Positions 1 through 9,642 of a stretch of DNA of 64,000 nt are shown here, in pieces. The stretch spans positions 195,788-259,787 of the forward strand of contig KN805375.1 of the NCBI GenBank assembly GCA_000818945.1, in the 5' to 3' direction. A program made the translations under genes and the position numbers. A model generated the notes under the pieces. The model searched no databases. It was not told where the DNA came from and saw nothing but the letters and a program-made list of their open reading frames with translations. Positions within the stretch are counted from its first letter, which is position 1. Each line of letters begins with the position of its first letter. Source of the stretch: Schizochytrium sp. CCTCC M209059 (lineage: Eukaryota > Sar > Bigyra > Thraustochytrida > Thraustochytriidae).

Positions 1-3000
1 GGCCGTGGGCGCCAGTTCCTCGCCCTTGCGCTACCACTTTGAGTTCTCGTTTGTTGGTGACCATGATCTTCCAACGTTAGCCACCTCGTCATCTCTGAAT
101 GCTGTGCACAAGCTTTTGCTGCCTAATCTTGGTGGCACTCGTGCGCAAGTTCATGTCACAGCCGTTGCCATGGACGTTCTGGGCGCAACGAGAAGGTCGC
201 CCCGGGCTGTCGAGCTAACCTTGCACAGGGACGATACGCAAAACGACAGGCTTCTTGCCGGAACCTCTGGCGAAAGGAGCACCAACCTCTCTGCTCCGGA
301 TCTTTTGCCCGCAAGTATGGTTTCTTGGCTTTCGTCAAGCGAGGCCGACGACACCTTTGATGAGGTGCTCGAATGGATCAACGTCGTTGGCCGTAACGAT
401 GTCTTTGATGCCCTTTTCAAAGATGGTCGCGATGATCTTGCTTGTGCCCTTTCTGCGCTTCTCTGGAAGCGTCTCGAACACATTGTGACGGTTACCTTTG
501 TAGAACGCACCGAGGCGCCTACACTAGTTCTTCGCGCTTTGGGTGCTCATTGGGTTCTCATTACGTCTTTGGAATCGGGCATCTGCATTCCTGCCCGGGG
601 CGCAGCCTTGCGCTCTATGCGCGGTCTCGTGGAAATGTGGAACGCGCGGACGCTGTATACAATGGACGCAGAAGTCATTTCGAGTGCGACGACTGCGGTG
701 ATGTCCACTCTCGATAACATCCTGAGCGCGCCCAATAGTTCTTTCAGTGTTGAGACCCTCGTCAGCGCGTGTTCGAAGCTCAATGCCCGTGGCCGCGCGG
801 GCTCTGATGAAGACCATGAGCTTCTTGTTTTGGCTCCACTTTGCAGAGCAGCAGGCGTCAAAACGCGTTGGGTTTCCCCGGGCGCTATCGAGGCGGCATC
901 CGTAGCCTTTGAACGACTCTACTACGGTTCAGCAAAGGCCGTGTTTGCTTCTCTGGCGGGTCTTACACGATTGCATTTCCGAGACGCTGTTGCGCGTTAT
1001 CGTGAGACCACTTTGGAAGCTGGATCGATCTCATGTAGAGCATGGCGAGCGGTGCGAGTTCCCCCGGACGTCTCGGCGAGCATGGCCGAAAGTGGCGTAT
1101 TGCTTCCGACTTGGCGCGACTTTGGGCCTGCGATTGGTGTTGACGTTTCGACGAGGCCGTTCGATCTTTTGGTGTGCAGATGGTCTGCGAGCATCACCGC
1201 GCGATTGCTCGAGAATGTTGGTCCGCTTGTGGCGTTATCCCGAGAGTTCATCTCGCTTCATGCTGCACCTGTGGACGACCCCTTTGGGATCGAGCTGGGT
1301 GCCATCGTTGCCGCGCATGCGGATGCACAGATCCCCTTGCCCGACGACGGGAAAAGCGCAAAGTATGGCGAAAGCAACAAGGACGTCAAGATTCCCAAAG
1401 CCGTCGTGAGTATCCCACTTTCGAACGACAGTTTGTGGGTGCATGCGGACAGCCAGGGTGAGGCAACATTTGGCTCGGGAAAGCTCTCGACCTCGTCGTC
1501 CATCCGCGTGCGGTCGCTGTACTCTACCGAAGAACACATGCTCCTGGTGTGCGGGATGTGGAATCCCGCAGGAGGGGCGGATGCACAGCATCGAAAGCGA
1601 GCGGGTGACATCCTTTTGGACGCCTGCTCGGTGAGTGCCGTGGTGGAAGGCCCTGATGCACACATTACTGCGGTTGCATGCTCATGCTCTGGTGTTGGCA
1701 TCGTCGGCACATGGCTTCTCGACCCGAGCCTTGTCCCGGCGGACCCGGCAACGTCACATTGGTATATTTCCAGCGGACGACTCGTGCTTCTTGGCGTCCT
1801 CACCATAACGTTGGCGATCTGGATTGCGCACATGGTCTACGCTTGTCGCAGAGACGTATGGGAGCACGAGCTTTATGCACGTGCTCTCTTCGTTTTGGCT
1901 GTGCGGGGCGCACAAATGCGTCGTGCGGGGCTGCGTAGTGGACTATTGGAGCTCCGCAGGTTGCGTGCGGCACGCTTACGGCTCCGGCGCATGAGCGATC
2001 TCCGCGCGCAAGCCTTGGCGGACCAGGGTCAGGAACAGGGAGGTTTGCAAGTGATTGGCGCGTCATCTTCACGTGAACGACGCCAGACCGGCGAATCTTT
2101 GCCAACGAGTTCCGCGGGAAGCGTTTCTGGAAGCGAAAAGTGGTTGTCCTCATCCTCGGAATTGACGTCTGGCCGCGGTGGCTTGCGCCAGAGAATGGTA
2201 ACGCTGGGCCAGCATCACTTGTATCTCTCCGTGTTGCTGCCTCTTGGGCCCCGTCCGTGCTCACAACGTCAGCCTTTTGAACGGTTGCGGCAAAGCCTCG
2301 TGGTAGGCTTTTCGCTCTTTGCGATTCTCCTTTTGTCGTTTGCGATCGCTGTTAATGTGGAAGACCGTGAATTACTTTTTGCGATGATCTTCATACCAGG
2401 CTTGGGAGCCCTACCCGCGACTCTCGCTATTCAGGCATTGCTGGAGTCCTTGCCTGTGCCAGATGGTGTGTTGCGACGAATCTCAGCTTGTCGGCAACCG
2501 CTTGCACACCGCGCAGGGCGCAACAAACGCGTGACAGAAGCATGCGAAGTGACGCTGCAAGAAAGGCACGCCGAGGTGGAGAGACTTCGTGCAGAAGTGC
2601 AACGCGATGAAGGCGCGTCTCGCTCGCGAGGCTCTTCCTCGCACCATGAAGAAGAAGAGGAAGGTGCGAGGACATGGACATTTGCTGCAAATGGCGGCCA
2701 GGGTGAGGAAGTGCGTGAGGCGCGGATCAATGTTGCCGACCAAGTGCCAGGGGAAGTGTCCATTGCAACGCGTCGGCTGTCTACGAGCGGGGGGATGGCG
2801 TCTCTGGAACAAGAGTTGCACAACGCCGAGAATGCTCTGCACCTCGCCAGCTCTGAGGCAATGGCGCAGGTTCGTCGCGAGCAGCGAGACGTCCTTTTGC
2901 ATGAGCTGCAGAGTATTGCCTTTCGCACTCGGGTAAAGGAGTCCGGTCCAGAAGGAATTTGTCCGGCTCGGTTGGAGCAGACTGACCCTTTCGACAAACC

Positions 3001-4357
3001 TTTGCATTTGCGAATTTTCGTGGCGAGTCCGCGTGCACAATTCGACGAGATTCCACACTCTGCATGCGGTCTGCTCGAGAGTTGTGGACTGTTTTGGGGA
3101 GCAGCGGTCGGCTTAGCCCTTGTCGTTTGCGCTTGGGCGTATCCGCTCGTCTCGCCAAAGAGTTCCTCGCAATTCCACATGTGGATTTTTGTGGGCTTTT
3201 ACGCTGGCGCTCTTGCGGCGGATCTCTTTATTGTTCAAAATATGGTTGCCCTTGCTCGTCTCTTGTTCAGGGAAAGTGACTTTTCATCTCGAAATGACTA
3301 CAGGCGTATCAGCCCCAACGATGGCGACATGACTGACGATGACGACGACGATGATGACGACCATGACGATAACGAGAGTGTCGAGAGCGGCGCCAATGGT
3401 CTCACACATGAACGGGGGCATGGCTCACGAAATGGTCCCCAGGGTTGGATTCTTGCTAACGGTTATGAACGCGTATCTCGAGACCAGCAGCAAGTGGAGA
3501 TGACGACACTGCCGCGCGTACGCCCAAGCGAGATTCCTGGTGGTCCAGGAAACGGGTCTCGCGATGCGTCTAGTAGTAGAGTGTTGCCGCGCCCCGATAC
3601 TGCGGCGCTTGCTTTTGACGCCTCGAGCACGAGCGGGTCGCTGGTGTTGGTTCCTGATCGGCACTGCATAAACTTGCAATCACCCCAGGGCCACCACCTA
3701 CATCAGGGTCACGCAGCGTGCAGCGAGGCTAGCGGCGACGAAAGGGGACTGGAAGTTCTTGGCGCACAGCCTCTCAAGACACGTGGACTCGGAACGGTGG
3801 TGGATAGATTGCGGCTCGCTCATTCGGGTCCGCGCGGTCGTGCCTCCGTCTCGCCTTCATCAGCGGGTGGTCTGCAAGCTTTTCTGGGATTTCAGGAGGA
3901 AGCGTACAATTCAGATCTCGACGGGGAGGAGGAGCTTGCCACGAGACAAGATCTCTTGACAGATGCCGGGGGCATAGGCGCAGGTGCTCTGATGCCGACT
4001 TCGGGGGCGCGAGCCGATTTGCAAGATGATGGTATCAGCTACGATGGGATGGAGTCAACTGTTTCATCTTATGCGAAGGTTCCACAGCACCTGCTCGAAG
4101 AGGAGTCGTCGTCTTTCTTTGATTCCTTTTCTTTGGGCATGCGAGCTAGTGAGGCGTTCCTCGGCGCGACATTTTCGGCGAATCAGTGTCAAAATCGTTC
4201 GCACAAGGACGATGCGAGCTACGAAAATGACGACGCGTACGTTCTTGATGCGGCTATTGCGGACACGAGAGGGAGATGGCACGAGGCACGGCAAGCTAGT
4301 GAAACTGGTCAAGATGTTGTGGACCCAGAGGAAGTTGAGCAAGAAAGCGACTTTTGA
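1..4357 (+). CDS. Large GPS-motif polytopic membrane protein, polycystin-1/REJ-like (5' partial)
   Basis: The reading frame is open from the window edge to a TGA at 4355-4357. The first in-frame start-like codon is only a GTG, so the true N-terminus lies upstream; about 1450 residues are visible. Around residues 512-575 there is a GPS-like motif: C-x-x-W (CGMW), a later single Cys, then C-S-C just before the first hydrophobic segment. Five hydrophobic segments follow, at about residues 590-613, 763-784, 791-815, 1029-1047 and 1059-1087. Segment 2 is preceded by HHLYLSVLLPLGPRPCSQRQ, which resembles the conserved stretch before the TM bundle of polycystin-1-like proteins. No PLAT domain or C-terminal cation-channel module is visible. 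The tail (about residues 1090-1450) is long, hydrophilic and low-complexity, with a poly-Asp run near 1111-1122. The polycystin-1/REJ-GPS assignment rests on architecture only. An adhesion-type receptor is the alternative. Confidence 0.5.
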   Translation, partial: AVGASSSPLRYHFEFSFVGDHDLPTLATSSSLNAVHKLLLPNLGGTRAQVHVTAVAMDVLGATRRSPRAVELTLHRDDTQNDRLLAGTSGERSTNLSAPDLLPASMVSWLSSSEADDTFDEVLEWINVVGRNDVFDALFKDGRDDLACALSALLWKRLEHIVTVTFVERTEAPTLVLRALGAHWVLITSLESGICIPARGAALRSMRGLVEMWNARTLYTMDAEVISSATTAVMSTLDNILSAPNSSFSVETLVSACSKLNARGRAGSDEDHELLVLAPLCRAAGVKTRWVSPGAIEAASVAFERLYYGSAKAVFASLAGLTRLHFRDAVARYRETTLEAGSISCRAWRAVRVPPDVSASMAESGVLLPTWRDFGPAIGVDVSTRPFDLLVCRWSASITARLLENVGPLVALSREFISLHAAPVDDPFGIELGAIVAAHADAQIPLPDDGKSAKYGESNKDVKIPKAVVSIPLSNDSLWVHADSQGEATFGSGKLSTSSSIRVRSLYSTEEHMLLVCGMWNPAGGADAQHRKRAGDILLDACSVSAVVEGPDAHITAVACSCSGVGIVGTWLLDPSLVPADPATSHWYISSGRLVLLGVLTITLAIWIAHMVYACRRDVWEHELYARALFVLAVRGAQMRRAGLRSGLLELRRLRAARLRLRRMSDLRAQALADQGQEQGGLQVIGASSSRERRQTGESLPTSSAGSVSGSEKWLSSSSELTSGRGGLRQRMVTLGQHHLYLSVLLPLGPRPCSQRQPFERLRQSLVVGFSLFAILLLSFAIAVNVEDRELLFAMIFIPGLGALPATLAIQALLESLPVPDGVLRRISACRQPLAHRAGRNKRVTEACEVTLQERHAEVERLRAEVQRDEGASRSRGSSSHHEEEEEGARTWTFAANGGQGEEVREARINVADQVPGEVSIATRRLSTSGGMASLEQELHNAENALHLASSEAMAQVRREQRDVLLHELQSIAFRTRVKESGPEGICPARLEQTDPFDKPLHLRIFVASPRAQFDEIPHSACGLLESCGLFWGAAVGLALVVCAWAYPLVSPKSSSQFHMWIFVGFYAGALAADLFIVQNMVALARLLFRESDFSSRNDYRRISPNDGDMTDDDDDDDDDHDDNESVESGANGLTHERGHGSRNGPQGWILANGYERVSRDQQQVEMTTLPRVRPSEIPGGPGNGSRDASSSRVLPRPDTAALAFDASSTSGSLVLVPDRHCINLQSPQGHHLHQGHAACSEASGDERGLEVLGAQPLKTRGLGTVVDRLRLAHSGPRGRASVSPSSAGGLQAFLGFQEEAYNSDLDGEEELATRQDLLTDAGGIGAGALMPTSGARADLQDDGISYDGMESTVSSYAKVPQHLLEEESSSFFDSFSLGMRASEAFLGATFSANQCQNRSHKDDASYENDDAYVLDAAIADTRGRWHEARQASETGQDVVDPEEVEQESDF

Positions 4358-4727
4358 AGAAAACCAGCAAGTACACCTGAAAGAAGACGAGAAGCGAATC
4401 AAGATCGCGTACGCGATGAAGCCTCTGCGCGAACGTGCGTAGTATTATTAGCCTTTCATTGTAAAATCATCATTCTTCATAAAGAACAATGATTACAAAA
4501 CATCAACATCGTCATCACCATCATCACAACGGGAATACCTTATTTCAATTCCAAAGAGATCTCAATTGCCCGCCAGCCAGCCAGAAGGACAGTCAGTCAG
4601 TCAGTCAGACAGATGGAGAGACAGACATATCGGCGCGGGACGAAAGGTGGTGGACGTGACGGTCCATTGCAAAATAGACGTTGCCGCCGCCGCCGCCGCC
4701 GCCGCCGCTGACGCCAACGCTGGGCCC
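4358..4727. other. Convergent intergenic spacer with short repeats
   Basis: This is the 3' ends of two convergent genes. It holds a (CAGC/TCAG)-type run near 4565-4610 and a (GCC)n run at about 4681-4709. I see no gene. Confidence 0.7.
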
Positions 4728-6221
4728 TTAGCGCGACGATGAAGAGACAGAGGAGGAGGAGGAGGAACGAGAGGCAAGTGTCAGGCCAATAATAGCAGCG
4801 GCAGTTCCAACTGCGACGAGAACGCCGGGAACGAGCGCCGGGGAGGAAAGAGACCAGATAGAGGCGGGCGGAGCATCGAGACGAGGCGCGCGAGGATCGT
4901 CGCCCGTGAGACGAATCTTGCGATGCTTGTACGCGCGCATGCCAGCCCCAATACCATAATCCTTGACGCACTGACCATGGCCGTGAAGCCTGTACTTGTA
5001 AATGACGAGACCCTCGAGACCAACGGGACCTCTTGCATGGATGCGATTGGTGCTAACGCCGACTTCAGCGCCAAAGCCAAACCTAAAGCCGTCGGCAAAG
5101 CGCGTCGAGGCGTTGTGGAAGACGCCGGCTGATCCGACGCCCTGCATGAAGAGCTCGGCGGTGGCGCCGTTTTCAGTGACAATGGCATCGGTGTGCTGCG
5201 AGCCGCAGAGATTAATATGCTCAATAGCGGCCTGCACGTCCTGCACGACCTTGACGGCCATCTCCAGGCCCAGATACTCCTTGACAAAATCTTCTTCGGT
5301 GGCTGGCACCGTGCAGCTCGGGGGCAGAAAAGGGAGACTATCGGCGTCAGCGTGAAGCTTGACGCCGGCTGCCATGAGCGCCTCTCCGATGACGGGTAGC
5401 ATCGTCTCGACGCAGTCTGCGTGCACCAAGAGCGTCTCGGCAGCATTGCAGGCTGCCGTGTACTGCGTCTTGGAATCTACGACGACGTGAACGGCGCGCT
5501 CGAGATCGGCATCACGGTCAACGTACACGGAGCAGATGCCGTCGGCGTGACCCATGACGGGGATTTTGGTCGAGTCCATGACACTTCGCACGAGCTGGTT
5601 GCTTCCGCGGGGAATGACGAGGTCAATGTAGCGGTCGAGCTGCAAGAGCTCGTGAATGTCCTCCCTCGTCGACACGAGCTGCACGGCGTCGGCAGGGAGG
5701 CCGGCACGGTCGAGAGCCACTCTGAAGGCGGCCACGAGAGCCATGTTCGAGCGGAGGGCCTCCTTGCCGCCCTTGAGAATCACAGCGTTGGACGACTTGA
5801 TGGCGAGTGAAGCAATTTGCACAGCGGCCTCGGGTCGCGACTCGAAGATGATGCAAAGCACTCCGATGGGGCAGGTGACGCGGTACAGGTCGAGGCCCTC
5901 GTCGAGCTCGGTAGCAAGAGTGGCGCGGCCCACGGGGTCGGCGACCTTGACGACGTCGCTGATGCCCTGCAAAAGGGTTTCAAATTTGTCGCCCTCGAGG
6001 TTGAGTCGCTTTTGCAGGCTCGAGCTAAGGTTGGCGTCCCGTGCGGCGCGTTTGTCTTCTCGGTTTGCTTCGAGAATGCGGAGTCGCTGGACCTCGAGTT
6101 CGCGAGCAATTTCGACGAGTGCTGCGTCCTTGGCCTCGCGGCTCAACGATCCAAGGACGTGGGATGCCGCGCGAGCGCGTGCAGCCACATCCTCGAGTCC
6201 TCGCTTTCCTTGCGCCTCCAT
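4728..6221 (-). CDS. proA: Glutamate-5-semialdehyde dehydrogenase (gamma-glutamyl phosphate reductase) with hydrophobic C-terminal tail
   Basis: This enzyme reduces gamma-glutamyl phosphate to glutamate-5-semialdehyde with NADPH, the second step of proline synthesis. The start is the ATG at 6221 (MEAQGKRGLED); the frame stays open upstream but that part is low-complexity and poorly placed. The product is 497 aa. The aldehyde-dehydrogenase core is clear: CPIGVLCIIFESRPEA, the SNAVILKGGKEA stretch, and the catalytic Cys in YTAACNAAETLL, followed by GFGAEVGVSTNRIHARGPVG near the end. Family members are usually about 415-420 aa, so some 60 residues at the C-terminus are extra. They contain a 22-residue hydrophobic stretch (about 4773-4838, ALVPGVLVAVGTAAAIIGLT onward) and a final Ser-rich tail. 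That resembles a tail anchor. The protein is stand-alone, not fused to glutamate 5-kinase as in plant and animal P5CS. It is divergently arranged with BRF1. Confidence 0.95.
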   Translation of the reverse strand: MEAQGKRGLEDVAARARAASHVLGSLSREAKDAALVEIARELEVQRLRILEANREDKRAARDANLSSSLQKRLNLEGDKFETLLQGISDVVKVADPVGRATLATELDEGLDLYRVTCPIGVLCIIFESRPEAAVQIASLAIKSSNAVILKGGKEALRSNMALVAAFRVALDRAGLPADAVQLVSTREDIHELLQLDRYIDLVIPRGSNQLVRSVMDSTKIPVMGHADGICSVYVDRDADLERAVHVVVDSKTQYTAACNAAETLLVHADCVETMLPVIGEALMAAGVKLHADADSLPFLPPSCTVPATEEDFVKEYLGLEMAVKVVQDVQAAIEHINLCGSQHTDAIVTENGATAELFMQGVGSAGVFHNASTRFADGFRFGFGAEVGVSTNRIHARGPVGLEGLVIYKYRLHGHGQCVKDYGIGAGMRAYKHRKIRLTGDDPRAPRLDAPPASIWSLSSPALVPGVLVAVGTAAAIIGLTLASRSSSSSSVSSSSR

Positions 6222-6556
6222 GTCGCCGTCTTCTTTACGCGCCCGCTCGCCCGCCCGCCCGCTCGCGAGCTCGTGCCAAGGAACGTGCGCTCCTGCGCTC
6301 TGCCGTGTGCAGTGCAGGTCGCCCGCTGCTCCTTCGCGCCAGGCAGACAGACACTCAGGCAGTCTCGCCTCGCCTCGCCTCGCCTCGCCTCGCGTCGCCG
6401 TGGCCCTTTGCTTTTCTGCCTCTGCGAGCGCTCTCTCTCTCTTGTGCTCTGCTCTGCCCTGCTCAGGCTGCTCTGCTCCGCCAAGCACTCGCACTCCATC
6501 TCATCTCATTCCATCCATCTCGAGCCAAGAAAAGAGAGAAAGAAAGCTGAGAAAGA

Positions 6557-6612
6557 AGGAAAGGAAAGGAAAGGAAAGGAAAGGAGAGGAAAGGAAAGGA
6601 AAGGAAAGGAGG
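6557..6612 (+). repeat. (AAGGA)n pentanucleotide microsatellite
   Basis: About ten near-perfect AAGGA units form a polypurine tract in the proA/BRF1 divergent spacer. Confidence 0.9.
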
Positions 6613-6852
6613 GGAGAGAGCAGCGACGCAGGTGCTGCGCACGTTCTGCGCAGGGTCTGCGGAGGGTCCGCACGGGTTCCGGGGCGGTGCCGGCGGGAGG
6701 AAGGGCGGGCAGACGCGCAAGAAGGGGAGCGGGCGGGGAGGGCGCGAGCGAGCGCGCGCGCGCGAGGGCGGAGAGGAGGAGCGCGGGCGCCTCGCGCGGC
6801 GCGAGCCGTTGTCGCGGGAAGCGCAGTCCCGCCGGCCGGCCGACCGACCGCC

Positions 6853-6893
6853 CGAGCGAGCGAGCGAGCGAGCGAGCGAGCGAGCGAGCGAGC
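6853..6893 (+). repeat. (GAGC)n tetranucleotide microsatellite
   Basis: About ten uninterrupted CGAG/GAGC units lie in the BRF1 5' leader/promoter. The same unit recurs before the MAP kinase gene (47284-47333). Confidence 0.9.
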
Positions 6894-7136
6894 GGCCGCG
6901 CTGGCAGACAGGCACGCAATCGGTCGGTCACTCAATCAGGCAAACAGCAGACGCTCGTCCACTCGACCCGACCCGCGAGACCCGGCGGGAGAGCCCAGCG
7001 CGGAGCTGGCGCCGGCTGGGCGGAGAGAGGACAGCGCGAGGTCTCTCTCTTGGAGACCGAAGTCTACCGCGTGGCTGCCGACGAATTGGGCGGGCCCGAG
7101 GGCGCTGGAGGGCAGCGAGCGAGCGAGCGAGCGAGC

Positions 7137-9218
7137 ATGAGCGCGACGAACGTGGCGTTTCCGCCGCCGCAGCCGCCGCAGCAGCGCGCGGGGGCGCCGG
7201 GAGACAACGGGTCCGGCGCGAGGGCCTCGGGATCGCGCAGACAGTGCCCCTCGAGCCGCTGCGGGTCGTTCAACACCGAAGCGACGAGCGAAGGCGTATT
7301 TTGCGCGGATTGCGGCACGGTCATCGAGGAGAGCTCGTTCGACTTGTCCGTGTCGTTCACGGACAACCAGGATGGCTCGAGGTCCATGAACGGCCAGTTC
7401 GTGAGCAACATGTGCACGACCCCATATCGCTTCTCTTCGGCCGGCGGCGTAGGCTACAGCCGCGAGTCGCGCGAGGTGACGATCGCCAATGGCAAGAAGC
7501 GCATCCAGCATCTGGCTGCGGCTCTCAAGCTCAATCACTTCGTGGACGCTGCCCATCGCCTGTTTCTTTCTGCAGTCCAGCGTAACTTTGTACACGGGCG
7601 AAAGACAACGACGGTGGTGGCCGCCTGCCTGTATATTGTCTGCCGCCAGCGGCAGGCTCCGCACTTGCTCATTGATTTTTCCGATGTGCTGCAGACCAAC
7701 GTGTACGTCCTCGGCAACTGTTTTCTCAAGTTTCGTCGACTTTTGAACTTGCAGCTGCCTGCCATCGATCCAGCACACTACATTGATCGCTTTGCTGCCA
7801 AGCTCGAGTTCGACGACAAGACGCACGAGGTTGCCAAGACCGCGCACAAGCTTGTAGCTCGCATGAAGCGTGACTGGATTCAAACGGGACGTCGGCCATC
7901 GGGGGTCTGCGGCGCGGCGCTTATTATCGCTGCGCGCATGCATGGCTTTCATCGCACCCAGCGAGAGGTGGTGAATGTGATGAAGATTTGCGAGGAGACG
8001 CTACGCAAGCGACTTGTCGAATTCGAGGCCACGCCGTCTGGAAATCTGACTGTCGAGGAGTTTCTCCAGGTCGAGCTTCCCGAGGAAGCGAACCCTCCGT
8101 CATATACGCGCAATCGCGTGCGAGAGGAAAAGGCCAAGGAGCTCAAGGATGCCGAGGGTCGCAGACTTGCTCTCCGGAACGCAGCGGACGCGGCTGACGC
8201 TGACAAATCGGATCGCACCGTACCTCTTTCTTTGCTCGCAGAGGCGTCAACGACACACGATGACGATGATGGTTCTAGCATCACAGGAACTGAGGGCGGT
8301 GCAGCCTCGATCAGTGCGACGTCGCCCACGTCTGGCCGCAAGCGCACGCGCGCAGAGATTCGCGCAGAACGCGCTCGCGCGCAGGCCCAACTTTATTCAT
8401 CGTTGGAACGTGAGCTGGCGCAGAGTCTCAAGAGCTTTGAGGAAGAGGAAGCTGCCGCTGCTGTGGAAGCGGAAGCCGCCGCAAGCGCGGCTTCTGCCGC
8501 CGCAAGCGCGGCTTCTGCCGCCGCAAGCGCGGCTTCTGCCGCCGCAGCAGGACCACCACCTTCTTCAGGCGCCGAGCAAGGTGCCGGACCTGGCGTTGAT
8601 GCTGTTTCTACGTCTCGCTCTACTGACCCCGCACACGCCGAGCGCGAGCAGGAGAATGAATCTACGGGGGACTGTGCGGCTGCCACTGGTGCGGTGTCTG
8701 GCGCGGGGGAAAGTGCCCAACAAGAAGGCGATGGGGATGCGTCCTCGAAGGGCCATGGCCATGCGCAAAATCTGGACGATTCTCCTGCCGCGGAGAATGG
8801 GGAGGAAATTCCTGCTGAAGATGCTGCTTTGCCGCCGGCACCCCCCATTGCAGAGGCACAGAGCCACGGCAAGGAGACCACTCTTGGTGGGTCCTCCTCG
8901 ACGCCTGCGGCCGGCTCTGCACCTTCGACCGAGGCCGAAGACGACCTGCTTTTCGAGAACGATGTGGAATCGCTCTTGCTAAAGCCGGACGAGTCGCGCA
9001 TGAAAAAGGTCTTGTGGCAAGTGCAGAATCGAGAGTATCTCGAGAAGGAGCGCCAAGACCGTTTGGAGGGTAAAGTCAAGCGCAAACGCAAACGCAAGTC
9101 GAAGCAAATGCGTGATGAGGAAGCCAATGCTGCCGATCCCCAACGCACAATTCCAGAGACGAACAAGCGCATGTCCAAGAAGATCAATTACGACGCATGG
9201 AAGAAGCTCTTTCAGTCT

Positions 9219-9221
<3 letters not shown>
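7137..9221 (+). CDS. BRF1: TFIIIB subunit BRF1 (TFIIB-related factor)
   Basis: BRF1 recruits RNA polymerase III with TBP and BDP1 at tRNA and 5S genes. The ATG is at 7137; the frame is open upstream but only over repeats. The product is 694 aa. Near residues 37-61 is a zinc ribbon with C-P-S-S-R-C and C-A-D-C; the first pair is spaced C-x4-C rather than the usual C-x2-C. Two cyclin folds follow: about residues 115-210 (HFVDAAHRLFLSAVQRNF, TTTVVAACLYIVCRQ) and 215-310 (VAKTAHKLVARMKRDW, GRRPSGVCGAALIIAARMHG). The acidic, Ala-rich middle carries a 21-nt repeat coding SAASAAA (about 8475-8546). The C-terminus has the BRF1-specific homology block: VESLLLKPDESRMKKVLWQ, then a basic stretch and RMSKKINYDAWKKLF. 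This block separates BRF1 from TFIIB. A tRNA gene in the same window is one possible target class. Confidence 0.96.
8475..8546 (+). repeat. In-frame 21-nt repeat in BRF1 (poly Ala/Ser)
   Basis: Three exact copies of gccgccgcaagcgcggcttc(t) encode an Ala/Ser tract between the cyclin folds and the BRF1 homology block. It is likely length-polymorphic. Confidence 0.9.
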
Positions 9222-9251
<30 letters not shown>

Positions 9252-9642
9252 CGCCTTATTTTTTTTCCCTTTTCACTTGGGCAAACAAGATACAGATGGT
9301 TTGGGCGAGAGAACCCCCTTCCTCCAAGCAAGATTTCTTCACTTGTCAGTAAATGGCAATGAGTCGTAGTAGAACCAAGAGGCTGCCGATGTTTGGCACG
9401 CAGCCTCGCGCTGCCGTCAAGTGCTGCTCTTTGAAGAAGCGGAAGCACGTTGCGCTGTAAATTTTATGAATCAATCGTGTTTTTTTCTTTTTGAAGTGAC
9501 TGGGCCTCATACATCAACATTGGCCCGAGGAGGAGGAGAAATAGACAAACGCCATTGCTGCCAGGTAAAGAACCCTCGATACTTTGATTCGTAGTAATCG
9601 ATCCAAGCCCATCGTCTGGAGAATAGCGACAAATTGGCATGT
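9222..9642. other. Convergent 3' spacer with (TC)n
   Basis: A (TC)14 run sits at 9224-9251 directly after the BRF1 stop codon, followed by T-rich sequence. I see no gene. Confidence 0.7.

Larger units (their letters stand above)
6222..7136. promoter_or_regulatory. Divergent promoter region between proA and BRF1, microsatellite-rich
   Basis: This 0.9-kb spacer separates two start codons and must hold both promoters. It contains a CGCCT-type run at about 6362-6395, an AAGGA pentamer run at about 6557-6612, a GAGC tetramer run at about 6853-6893 and a shorter GCGA run ending exactly at the BRF1 ATG. Several long open frames cross it, but they are low-complexity Arg/Ala/Ser products of the repeats. 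I see no convincing TATA box. Confidence 0.6.

Noticed and set aside
5817..7136. N-terminal extension of BRF1
   Set aside because: The frame is open by chance through antisense proA and repeats; BRF1 homology begins after the ATG at 7137.
5656..7140. Plus-strand 494-aa frame antisense to proA and across the spacer
   Set aside because: It overlaps proA in antisense and is Ser/Arg/Ala-rich with microsatellite-coded strings.
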